Source: Rhea pennata
Lineage: Eukaryota > Chordata > Aves > Rheiformes > Rheidae
Direction: 5' to 3'
Length of the DNA stretch: 64,000 nt
Assembly: GCF_028389875.1 (NCBI RefSeq)
Contig: NC_084669.1
Location: 33,890,731-33,954,730, forward strand
The translations under genes were made by a program, and so were the position numbers. Positions 1 to 12,540 of the stretch are shown in pieces. Positions within the stretch are counted from its first letter, which is position 1, and each line of letters opens with the position of its first letter. A model generated the notes under the pieces. It was not told where the DNA came from. It did not search any database and was given only the letters and a program-made list of their open reading frames with translations.

Positions 1-3000
1 AGTGCACCCTAGTTTAGAAAGGTGGAGGCAGCTGTAAGAAATAATCAGGATACAAAGCTACCTGTCCTAGAAATACTACAGCAGTTCAGGCAGATGGCTC
101 AGGCTTAATATTAAGTAACAAGCTGCAGTCCACCTCAACAAACATTTGAAATGGATCAAACTGACTCAAGGCAAAATATTCCAATTGTACTTTTCTAATG
201 AGTCTCTCTTATACCACAACTTCACAGAAATTTTGTGCAAAGATCATGTCAGCACTAAGTATTTTTAACGTAATATAATTAGCAATTGTAGAAACAAATC
301 AGTCATCATGACTTGCTTCACAGGAAGATCAGAATACTGATTCATACATACTTTATACAGACTGAATTGCTGCAAGAACCCTGTACCTTTATATTGCCTT
401 CATAGATCATGACAGATCAAAATCATTACGGACTAGAAGGTCTTTGCTCTCCAGCGTCTTGCACATGATGGGAAGTGATGCTAATCATGAGAACAACCGG
501 AAAACTCTCTTGAGCCAATTGGATGGCAGCAGTCACATTGGCATTAGTCACCCACTCCTTGATCTGAGGAGAAGGAACCAAAATGATCATTCATCTACTC
601 TCAAGGCTGCAAGAGACATGAGAGAAACATACTATTTCTCATTCTTATTACAATCATTGTCACACAAAGTGACACAGGCTGCTATTTTTTGCTCCTGCTC
701 TAAAAGAACAGCAGTTACTCTCTGCACAGGTTTCAAAAGACAAACTTTGATCTCATTTGACTGCTCCATTCTCTTTCTCCTGTCCTTGCCAGATTAATAC
801 ACAAGCAAGAAAAGAAACAGGACCAGAAAACACTACATAGTAAAAAGATGAACAGTCTGATGCCATTAGCCCCTGCAGCTGTTACAGGGAAGGTGACTGA
901 GATGTGACTGGTCAGTCACATCTTCAGTCACTTCCAGCTGCAGCCAGGAGATCTGACCACCTAGCAGCCCTGGTAAGCACAAATGCCTTTGTACATTAAG
1001 TTGTCCCAGCATGAGAGTCACCCTTGAAGTGCTCAACTGCTGCATGCATCTCCAAGGCATCTCCAAGGTAGGCCAGCTCTGGACAGATGAGCTCTTGAAA
1101 TACCTTCTAACATTTTGTTTCACAGATGTAGTGAAAAAGAGGGAGATAAATCATAAACATCAACCCCTCTGACAGAGAGGTAAACAGACCAAGTTAACGG
1201 TGAAGTAATATTCCAGAGAAGCCAAGAAAAGAGCCGTGGCTCAGGAAGCCCTGCAGCCCAAACCCCAGTTGGGGGAGCTCTGCCAAAGGTTTTCATGCCT
1301 CCACGCTTCTGGGGTGACATTTTAGTTCATGACCCATTAGAATCTGCCCTTGAAGGGCCTTGAAGTTGATCCTCATCTACAGTTGAGTGTCACTGCTTTA
1401 TGGAAGTATGGTAATTTTGAGCAGAAAGGGATTGTGCCCCAGATATCCAGTGGGCAGCAAGTTTTTCTCAGGGAAGATGTGTCTGACACTTTCACAGTGA
1501 GGGGAGCTGTTATTCATAGCACAAAAACCAATTCAACAAACTGAAACTGACTTTAGAAGAAGCCATGTTAACAGATGGTACCAAATCCATGTGGCAATGA
1601 CCATTACTTCTTTACATTTTCCACTTTGTCTTTTTGTTGTACTTTGGCCCAGAGAAACAGATTAGGAGTCAAGATGAAGAGCTAATTAAATTATAATACA
1701 CTGAAAAGAGATTTGGCTGTGCTGATAAATCTGAAGCATGCTACAGCAAGACACTCCTCTGTAAACTCAGATATCTCCCCAGCATTTGTCATAGTTATGA
1801 AATGTTGCAGATCATCTGTAGAAAGTCTTAGATTTGAATGACAAAACTAAAAATAATGAAGAAAAGCATGCCTGAGTTTAAATAAATCAGATAATCCAAC
1901 ATTTTTTTTTAAGTATATGAAAAGATTAGGAACAGAGACAAACGGAATAGCTGTGTACTGCAGTTGCTGATAAAAATTACCTTTCTGTAGACAAATGTGC
2001 TGAATCCAGTTTCATTCTCTTCAAAAGATATCATCTGTAACTTCCTGATTTCTCTTTCACGTTATGCACTAGAAATAAGTTGGCCAGGATGGAACAGGAC
2101 TCACAGTAGTCCTCTTTTTTTTATGGAGATCTTCCATAAACTGTAAAAACACATTTGCAATTTTAGGCCCCAGTGCTTATTTATACAAATGCCTGTTTGC
2201 ACTATGCTAGCAACATATAAGGCCTCTTTAAGTGTGATGTGACCCCTGCTTTGCTTAGTATGGATAAAGCAACATGGTTCTAAAAGGTCCTGATGCCTCC
2301 CATAGGAAGAGGAACAAGCTATTTCAGTGCAGGACATCTTCATGTCATGCTTTATTCCCAATGGAAAAAGTGCTTCAATAAAGAAAACTTCAATCTCTAA
2401 CTAACCTGGATACACTTCTGCCATGAGGAAACCAAAAGTGAGGCTTTTGACAGACGAGCTCAGTCCATCCTCTAGGTTACAGCTACCCTTATAGTGTTGG
2501 CAGAGGGGGATTTGTCTGTGCCTCTACCATGTCATGCAAGCAATGGTCACTGAACATGTGGCAGAGGAGCTCTGGGCATACACATGTGCTCAAGATCTGC
2601 AGCACATTGATTTCTGTCTGTGGGCAACAGCTGCCTTTACAGACACGCAGCACTTCAAACTCTCATTATGTTCATTTACATCGAAACATGGCCAATTGTA
2701 AATTAAATTCATAATTCCCCATCTCTGAGCAAGAAAAGCACGCCTCTTTTAACCTAATGCTCACGCCTAGTCTAGCTAGTCATCCAAGCTTTCTTTGTCC
2801 CCAGCAGAGATATAGGATCACTAAAAGGTGATTCACTGTCTTACCTGATGAATCACTCCCTGGCTACCTTCAGTGATGAGCAAACAGAGAATGAGAGAGC
2901 TGAAGCCCATATGCTTGGCTTAAACTAGATACCTAATCTTCAGACAGCTCAAACAGAACAAGCTATATCCTATCTGAATGGTCCTTTTCTTTTTGATGTG

Positions 3001-6000
3001 TCTAACAGTCAAGACGAATTAAGAACTCAGTCTGTGGCTTCTTGACACCATAACCACATAAAGCTATCATGAAAGCAGTGATCAGACAATAGCAATATTA
3101 ATGACCAATACACAAAAGCTAATTCTCATAGAAGTCAACAGCTGTTCCATGTGTGGAAAAGTGTGCCACAGCTTACCTCTGCACAGCATCACACACATGA
3201 CTAATACGAAGGCTACTGTCAAAAAAGTGCAGTTTATTTTTTTCAAATCCAGAGGAAAAAAGGAATTACTGGCCCTAGGGCTTAGAAACCAAATCATGAG
3301 ATTTCTTCTATGTGATCTTGGTATCAGGCATAAAACTTTTTCCTGAAAAACATCTGTAACCTTGCGATTTCAACATAGCTGGTATTTATTTCCTTGGCTT
3401 GGCTTCTACAGTACTTCTGCCCTTCTGTAGAGAGTTTGCTTAGGCTCAAGCTGCATAGGTGGGGAAGTGGCAGGAAAGAAAAGGCTCTGTTGATGTGAAG
3501 CAGCTGGATTCTTGGCATTTGTTTTCAAAACTCTTGCAGGTACACACCAGGCAGGCAGGCTGCCAGGGTGCTCTCAGCAATAACAGCATTGCCAGGAAGC
3601 AGAAGTGACCCAAGGAAGCAGCAACACCATATAGAAGTACAAGATTCATGTGCAATGATTTTACGCTCCATTGCATGGAGAAGCAGCCAGTTTTGCTGTA
3701 GGGTTTCAGTGATGGCCATGACAGGGCAGTCCAAGCTCCAGTGGAACAGTCCCAGGGACTGGATCAAGTTTGACTGTCTCTAAAACACCCAGTTGTGCAG
3801 CATGACATGGCACATTATCTCCCTAGGTGCAAATGGGATTTTGTGCATTTTCATTCTAAACACATAAAGCAGGTAGCTAAATAAAATAAGGCACAGCCAA
3901 CCTCTGAAAAGGCTTCTTGTAGGAGGTGTGAAGAGTACAAGAGACATGCATCATTCTTCGTTTAACATTTTGTTGATCGTTGACTTGAGAATTATTCTCC
4001 CTCTGAAAAAAATCTAGCTATTCTCTTTAAAGTGAGTTTTGACTAGTGTAATCAGGATATCTTTAAATATAAATTTGGCACAGACACTGCAACTGCAGTG
4101 AGATACAGATCTGGCTAGGCTTGCATCTACCCTGTGGCTGATGCAGAACAACAAATGCCTGTCATCTACAACTGGGGAAAAAAGGGTTTCAGTTTCAGTC
4201 AGCGCAGAGTGTCAGACAGGCAGGAACTGACTCTGTGAGGGCACTGCTCCAATCAGTTCCTCAAACCTTAGACTATCCCTCACCAAGCACTTTTTAAAAG
4301 AGAATCAGTCGTATTCAAGCTATGCCACCAACTAAGATGCATGTATTATGCTATATAAAGTGAACGCTTCGGTAGCACTACTTACAGTTACGTTTGTCCA
4401 GTACATCTCCTTACCAGATCTTATTTCTGAGACTTATAATATAGCCAAGCTGTCTAGACCAAGTTCTAGATGTGCTACAGACAGACACATCATGAAGTAA
4501 GAGTAGTAGGAGGACAGTCTCTTCCCTGCAAATATTATATAAACAATAAAAAGTAGTGTATGAAAGATGTAAGAAAAGTATCAAGTGTATGTAATATTTA
4601 TGACTTACACCCAGCACAGGTGTGCATATGCACACATCTACTGACTTTCTTTCTACTTGTTCCACATTTGACCTTGCAATGTTCAATCAAGTAATAGAAC
4701 AGCTTCAACTACAAAGTCATCTTTCAAATTCAGCTTTCAATTGGTAATATGCTCACACACTTAAATTAACCAAGCCTTTAACTACTCTTTCATATCCAAA
4801 ACTATATAGGTATAATACCAGAATTTTAGGGAAAGGAACATGTATTTAATATAAACTTGTACTTTAGTAATTGACAGCACATGTCAAAGTGAATAAATGA
4901 GTTTGGGTATTGAAATGTACTGTGTTTTTATTCCATGTTACTGGTTTCTTAAGTTAGCAAATGGGAATTTTTTTTTTACTGCATTTAAAGAGGAAATCAG
5001 CAAATCAACACTAAATTTTCTGTAGAATAGAGAAGCGTAAGATTACTCAAGTTACCACAGAAACAGATTTAAGCAAACTGGTGCCACAAATCATGTAACT
5101 AGGCAGAAAATAGATTTAAATCTCTTCAAAAATTATTGATGTGTGATCTTATGTCAAGTCTGAGACATAAATATTTATCATTTTGCAGCTCCTATTCCTT
5201 TAATATTTGTATTTTCTTCATGCCCTTCTAATAAAGGGGAATCCAGCTAAGCCCAAGCAGCGTGCAGTGAAACAATACTCCATTTGTCTCTCCCCTGAGA
5301 AGCAGGGAGCACATTTTATGACAAATTATTCTATCGTACACATGGAACAGTGCAATATTGGATACATAGTATCTCTCCACACATTCCAGGATTAGATTCC
5401 TGGGTATGCTCTGGACCAGTCTAACAAAATTAAATTACCTTGTAAACAAGCAGGCAGGGATAGTGTTTTCACTCTTGCACTAGAGTGCAGCAAGGAAATT
5501 TTGTCCATCATGTAGAGATGGACAGTTACATTTTATCTTTTTTTAACCAGATGGTAAATCACACCTTTTATGCAGATGGCACCATGCATGCAGATAACTG
5601 TCTGCATGTAACTCGAAAAACAGCACTACTGCTAACTTCCAGTATCTGCTAATTAGACAGAGCCTTTCGAATTACCCAAACTACTGGCATATAAAGAATA
5701 CGATAGATACTTAACTGACCCCACGGTCACAGACCAAATAACATCTGTCACTTTACAGTCCAATTCATTAAACATGTGGCATGAATTAGCACTACCTTGG
5801 TGCTTTCAGAACTAAACACAACCTTACATGTCTTAGTTACATAAATTATTGTTCTCTACAGAAATTACATTACTTCAGTGAACAAAAAGAAATACTGCGT
5901 CATTCAAAAGAACAGTAAATAATCGATGGTGTAAATCCACAGGACTCAATGTTTATTTTAGGTATTAGATTTTTACAGAAGGTCAAATTCTATTTTGGAA

Positions 6001-7091
6001 ATATACTTGCAATACTTGCTGAACTCCAAAAGATGTGAAAGAAGTGCATAAATCTCAACAGAGAAACATCATGGTACTAGCTCAACATTGCATTTTTACA
6101 GAAGTCATGAATTCAGTTCACTAGTGAAAAGGGTTTTCAGTAGACATGCACTTAAATGAAAAATTAACTAAAATCTCATGCATTGAACTCTCCCAATGAG
6201 CAAAGCAGGCGCAGTAGGGACATTTCCAGTCACATTGCTGCCCTGTGCAACAGGGTTGAACTTCTGCAGAGAGCACCAGACCATAGGGCAACAATCTGCC
6301 AGGAGGATTTCACTGCACAGGGCTCCTTCTGCAGCCTGATCTGGCAACTGTGAACGCTTTCACAAATACTAAAAAATGATGAGCAGAAGAGGAATGAAAG
6401 TTTCCCTTCAGCTTCTTGTGTCTCACCTCACTATATGCAGATCAGTTGCTTCACAGACCTTCCAGGTCTATAGCAGCAATAGCAAAAGTGCTGAGAAAAA
6501 AGGCCAAAGGATCAGAGATGCCATGTTCAACAGTTCAGGTTTTGCTCAGAGTATTGGAGAGGCAAAACAGGGAATATTTGCTCTGATGCTGTCCTCCAGA
6601 GCAGAGGTACTTGATTTCTGCACTATAATATACTTAATATACTAGGTATCTGCCGTATCACTGAGTTCTTCCTGCCAAGAAACAAGTTTTCCTAAATTCC
6701 AGAAGCAGAGAACTTTGAGGGTTTAATTCCTCATGCTCTTTTAGTTAGACCTCAGCAATTACTATTTCTGTAATAACTCACAATGCAGAGGACTGGTGTT
6801 TTCACTGCAGGACTATAATCTGATAAAGAATCAAGTCCTTAATCTCAGCAAAAAGAGAATGAAGAAATAGAAGGCCTTCTTTTTTATTATTATTATTCCA
6901 GCACAGACTACTACCAAACTGGCCTTTAGCTCCTTCCAGGTTGAGAACTTTACTGTAATGGAGTGTTTGTCTGTATTAGAGGCAGCCTGACCTCTTCAGC
7001 CACAAGATGAAATACCAGCAGCCCACTCTATCACCAGTTCACTATTAGGAAATTACATGGGAGGAAAGACACAACACAAAATTCACAGGAG
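1..7091. other. Intergenic, no gene recognised
   Basis: AT-rich DNA with only short open frames (none above about 120 codons) and none resembling a known protein. No RNA gene or intact mobile element was seen. Confidence 0.6.
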
Positions 7092-7147
7092 GAAAAAAAA
7101 AAGAAAGCAAAAAAAAAAAAAGAAAAAGAAAAAGAAAAAGAAAAGAC
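7092..7147 (+). repeat. A-rich (AAAAAG)n microsatellite
   Basis: An A-rich run is followed by four GAAAAA-type units. It is a simple low-complexity tract in the intergenic desert. Confidence 0.9.
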
Positions 7148-7254
7148 AGACATCAGCAGTGGTGGGAGTGAGTGAACAGGCTTAATAATGAAGCCAGGAA
7201 GGAAGAAAATACCCTCAAGCCAATTGATAAATAAAAGGTTACTTGAGGCAAAGG

Positions 7255-7335
7255 GTCACATCCTCAGCAGTGTAAACTGGCCCAGCTCCTCCAACTTCAG
7301 CACAGCTATAGCAATTTACAGCGGCTGCAAAAAAC
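7255..7335. repeat. Imperfect palindrome, likely a decayed old amniote interspersed repeat
   Basis: The left arm (CAGCAGTGTAAACTGGCCCAGCT) and the right arm (AGCTATAGCAATTTACAGCGGCTG) are imperfect inverted copies around a CTCCAACTTCAGC centre. Words of the type TGTAAA...GCTCC...ACTTCA...TTTACA recall, from memory, a palindromic repeat common in bird, turtle and crocodile DNA. The family name is not assigned. Confidence 0.45.
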
Positions 7336-10109
7336 CCAAGAGACCAATAAAACAGCTATAAAAATGGAATTAGAGGCCCACATTTTGAGAGGCTTCCACT
7401 CACTTTTAGCACCAGACTGAGGTACAGAGGTGACTCTGAGGATTTGTCTCTGTGGGGGAGTTCCTGTGAAGTAAGCTCAAGTGTGAATTTTTGCCATATT
7501 TACTGTGGAGTCTAAGTAGGTTGTGAATTCATACTCTAGCTTATTTTGCAGGGATTCCCCCAGGTAGATAATCCCTAATTGGCCTCTTAATCATGGAGGC
7601 AGACAAAGTAAATAGATGTTTTCAAAACTGCAGACCCACATACAAATTTCTTTGTTGTTTGAAGATGGCATATATTGTAGTCCTACAGGTATGCTGTGTC
7701 CTTCTTTCCTCCATTCACACCCAAAGCTCCCACCCATCATCTCTCTCAACATCCCTCCATTTTAAGGGACACTTCTGAACCCTCTTGTACCCACCTCATC
7801 CCAGCGTAGTGCCAGATTTCATTCTAGTTCCAAATCTAGCAGGGCTATTTTGTCCTGATCTACTTTTCCCTGGCCATGAGGGGGAACTCTATGCAGTGAA
7901 GTGCCACGGAGCTGGGCAGGATTACTCAACCTCTTTTGGCTGAAAGATGCTCCTAAGTGCAGATGAATGGGAGGCCAAAGACCTTTAGCAGAGGATGCAG
8001 CCAGCACAGTCACAGCTTGCTGCGTTATCTGGCATTTACACATGAGCTACGGTGAGCAGACTGCACCACAAGGCCAGTGCTGTTTTGCTGGGAGCTGCAG
8101 CAAGGCTGTAAATTAGCAAAGCATTTACACCTTGGATAATCTGGGATCTTGTACCACTGCAATAGCTGTTCGCTGTTCTGCACTACTGGCTCAGACACAC
8201 ACTGCACCTGAGTCAACTGAGTCCCATCTGTGGCTGTACCACTCTAACACACTACGACAGTACTATATCCTGAAGGATCCTCCTGAGGAAGCCACTGCAA
8301 TTACATCTTCTGTCAATTGATGAAAACAAGTCTCTCAAAAGCAGCATGGAACACTCTCCTTGAATGAAATCCCTGATTTTGCAAAGAATGAAGAAGAAAT
8401 TCAGTTAACGCTTAGAACCCTGAGCCCTAAAATCAATGAGGGAAGCAAAAAAAGCACAAAGATCTGCGGAAAGGAGTTATCACATATACTACGTATTCCA
8501 CACTGTCCTCCTCTGCTCTAGTAGATAACAGCACTCAGAAGAGCAGGAACCACTTGCTAGCAGATATGGGGCTGAAAAAGCTATCTGACAGATGCAGATC
8601 ACAGACCAGTGACCCTTCCAGCCCCTGATTCAGTATGTTTCATCGTTGATGTGAATCAAAATTTTGCACAATAAGCTCTTTCTGTGCTCAGAGATGCTCC
8701 ATGCACTTGAAGAGCTAAAGTCTATGCTGCAATTTTCCACAATCCATTACCTTAGGCAGTCTTTGTGCCCCTTTTGTTTGCCCCATCCATAAATGTGTGC
8801 GCTTCAGTTGTACCAGCAAAAATACTTAAAGAAAGCAAATATCTGAGCTTTACAGAACAGTTTTCAAGGAAAATGAAGTTTCCTTCAGCTCAGCAGCATT
8901 TATTCTGGAAGCATCTGTGCTTTCATCCAAACAGAAAACACCATAAGAGCACCCAAAACCCATCTAGCTAACAGCGTCATTAGCCATGGCTCTCAAAACA
9001 TTGTTTCAAATCAGTCCACAGAGCTAAAAAGGTAACAGGTTTTGAATGGTTCCTAAATATCAGAGAACAGCAATCACATCATCAACATGATTCAAGTAGA
9101 GAAGGAGATTAAATACTCTAGAAAAATTCTTCAGTGCAAATTATTCACTTAAATCAAATAATTTCTTCCCTTTTCATCGCATCCTGTTCAGGAAGAAGAT
9201 CAAGCTTATCTAAAAGCCTTGAATTTCAGACAAAGGAATATGCTAAAGGTTCAGGTTCAATGAAAATAATTGAATTGTTTGTTTAGCTTTAAATAACTGA
9301 AATGTCTGCAAGAAGCAAGTGGTTCCCTTGCAAGATGTCAAAGTTTTGAGAATAAAATCCTGCTGCTAAATATTTTTCTTCAGAAGAAAAAAGCAGATGA
9401 TACTTTATAACCTGTAAATCACAAAAGGTGAAAAAGAAACTTACGCATTTTTTATCCAGAACAAACTGATTCTCACTTTGCAACAAGGCATTTTACAGCA
9501 TCTTTAAAGTATCAAGAGGCCTCAAAACAGTTGTGAATGACATTTCTCCTAGCAAAAGAACAAGGGCCTACATATGCAGAATACTGTAGATTCTAGAAAA
9601 CAAGATTAAGGAGAATGTAGGTAACAGAAAGCTTAAGAAATTTTCTCACCTAAACAAAAAATGGGATACCATAAATTTGAAAATTGAACAGTTTCATCCA
9701 CATATAGAACAGCATTTGCCACCCACTCCAGGAAAAGACATCAAGCTGGGGCAGCCATACAAGAAAATGGAGTATAAAAAAGTGGATGTCATTCACATTC
9801 TGAAACTGTGAAATTGTAAGGTTTCCAGGTGATTATGGATGTTGCATTGGTCTTATACCACTGACTTCAGCAATGTAATCTATCTTCAGTGTTTCTAAAG
9901 CCACAGCAGGAAGAGTTTATCTGCTCCTCTAGGGACTCCTCATGGCATATGTACACTACAGCTAGACTCAGTCCCCCCAAGGCTTGGATGACACTGTATG
10001 CAGTGCTGTGTGGAGGTGGATGGAGAGCTGCACTTCAAGTCACAATGCAAGCAGCAATAGCTGCACCAGCTCCCCACCAGTTCCTTTACATAAGGAAGGG
10101 CTGGAAGGG

Positions 10110-10129
10110 AAAAAAAAAAAAAAAAAAAA
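10110..10129 (+). repeat. Poly-A tract (20 nt)
   Basis: This is a homopolymer run. No target-site duplication or element body was recognised next to it. Confidence 0.9.
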
Positions 10130-11726
10130 CACAGTTATGAAAGCCTGTCTCATTCCACATATGCAAAACAAGCCTAAACTTCTGCTGCAAAGATGGCGTT
10201 AGTTCAGGCACTTCACAATTCCTGAGCACTTGGTGATCTGAATATTTGATCATCAACTACTATGTTATTAGTATGTCAATACATTTGTGTCCTGCATGCT
10301 GGATGATCTGTACCACTTTAAAAGTATTGATATTTGAAAAGAACGCCTCATACAACTAGTTTACTCAGCTCACAGCCTCAGGCAATCCATGAAGAATCAG
10401 AGGCAGAGACAAGGAGTTACTGGAGTACAGGGAGCAAATTAAAGAGATAAGAGATATGTAGAAGTACTCTGAAAAAGAAAGCAGTGGAGGTCAGTGCACG
10501 AAGGCGACTCTGAAATAAACCTGTACATACTTAAATTCCTCTCTGTTGAATAACAAGAGGAGGCAGGTAGTAAACAGAGTAACACTGTGCTTTCACAGAC
10601 ATTAACTGTAATAGATTTCCATCTTAGGTATCAAACCTATTACAGCAGTATTTTACTTACTCATGTGATGTACCATTTGGGACAATGTATCTAGGTAAAC
10701 GTATGAACTTCTGAAGGAATATTTTGTTCGCAATTTTCAAGACGTAATTTCTGACATTTCTCTCTCTTTCTGTGAGACCACAGAGCCAAGGTACTTAGGT
10801 CCTTACCAAACCTACAGCTTACCTACAGCGAAGATAACAGGGATAATTATTAGCATGTGCTCTAAAAAGGGCATCCTAGAGAATTCAATTACCAAAAAAA
10901 TCCAGCACGGCGAATGAACAAGATCCTTCATATTAGTTTAATAACCTGTTAACCATTGAAATCATTGCCAATACTAATCTATTTATCTAACTAAACACAT
11001 CTATATGAGCTTCTTACGCAATAACACACCGGTTAAAGCTTAGGACATTTCAGTCAGGGCATACTTCTCACATGAAAATCAGATCTCTTATTAAACCTCA
11101 AAGGAGTTTCAACATAAAGGCACAGCATCAAAAAGCTGAGAGCACAGGCATTTTGTCTCAGTTTTAGTCAAAATGTAGTGATTCCTTTTTCTTCCTTCAG
11201 TTGCAGTAGAAATATGGAGAACTGTCCTTGAGGAAGCTGATCATTAAAAAGAGCACAGCTCTTCTTACTCCATCACATCCTAGGGAGGCCTTGATGCATT
11301 GCTAAATTAAAATATTTTAGAAAAACAAAACCAGGAAACAAACTGGGATTTGGTCAACAGAGTTCATGCTGGGTGAATCATTGTGGTGTGGAAACCACCA
11401 GCTCTAAAGATGGAAAGTCCGGGGCCATTCACTGGCACTCAAAAAAAAGGCATTAAAGAATCATTTGGCTTGGGGTTTTGCTGTAAGTTTCCCCAACATT
11501 TGAAACATGGAAAGGGCTATGTATGGATTTGTCGCCTTGACCATTTTTCTCCCCTAGCCTTTCCATGAGCATGGCCAGCAACTTAGCCTCCACTGTGGCT
11601 TTTCCTGTGGGGTGCACTGAGAGCTGCTTAAATGTCGCTCCATGACTCAACATGCAGAAGTGCTGCAGGGTCATGGCACTGGTTCTTCCCTTCACATCCT
11701 GCACCTATTGCCTTCTTCTGCCTTTC

Positions 11727-11728
<2 letters not shown>

Positions 11729-11759
<31 letters not shown>
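11729..11759 (+). repeat. Poly-A tract (31 nt)
   Basis: This is the longest pure A run of the left flank. The DNA before it (11383-11728) has no recognised coding origin, so a retrocopy is not supported. Confidence 0.9.
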
Positions 11760-11761
<2 letters not shown>

Positions 11762-12394
11762 TCAGTTTCTAAGTAGAGCTTCCTTCAGACTCCTCTGGGT
11801 TGCCTTTTTATCTAACAGCTTCTAAGGAGACACTATTCAGAAGCAATTAGGGCCAACTGTTCTTGAACAAAGACATTCAATAATCAGCATATGTAGTAAG
11901 ACAAAAGTCATTTTGAAAGAGGCTCAGAAATTCCTAACACTGTTAAAATATATCATCACAGCTGCTGACGAGATCTAGTAAAATATTAGTGTTCTGCTCG
12001 TACATTTTATTGCCTTTCATAAGCCTAAGTCTTATTAGCAAACCATTTTAGCAAAGTTCAAAAGCCAAAACGTTGTGTGTGCACACTGCTTTTAACAAAG
12101 ATAATAGCTCTTCCCAAAAAGAACCTGTTGTGTCTTTTTTTTTTTTTCTTTGTCTTCTCTGTTTTCAAAGTACTGGCAGACACAAATAAACCATCCTTTG
12201 GTATGTAACAGATTTGACTCAACTAATCATTATGTATCTATCAATTATTTGACATAATCCTGTCTACTGTTACTGTTGGGTTTCTGATAACTTTCAAACT
12301 CACCTGACTGCTGGATCTGGATTCTTGGCAGTGCTGGATGGGAGGACCAAGCGCCACAGTAAAAAAGGAACATAACTGCTGCTGGACAAAAGTG

Positions 12395-12540
12395 GCTAAA
12401 CACCTTGCGCTAAGGAAATGGATCTGATCTTGGGTTTCCTCACATAGCCTTATGTACATCATTTATTCTCTCTGCACCTCAGCTCTTTATCTGTAAAATT
12501 CCACTTTTGTATGACAGGCTCTGAGAGACTAAACACAGTA
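12395..12540 (-). repeat. MIR/CORE-SINE-like relic, reverse orientation
   Basis: The stretch ...CTCTGCACCTCAGCTCTTTATCTGTAAAATTCC... resembles the reverse complement of the MIR core (the usual CCTCAGTTTCC-TCATCTGTAAAATG words). Decay is heavy, and the boundaries and family are uncertain. Confidence 0.4.

Larger units (their letters stand above)
7336..12394. other. Intergenic, no gene recognised
   Basis: Unique-looking AT-rich DNA. It contains the poly-A tracts listed separately and nothing with a recognisable coding or RNA signature. Confidence 0.6.

Noticed and set aside
11383-11759. Processed retrocopy ending in the 31-nt poly-A tract
   Set aside because: No recognisable coding sequence precedes the tract and no target-site duplication was seen. 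Poly-A runs are frequent across the window.
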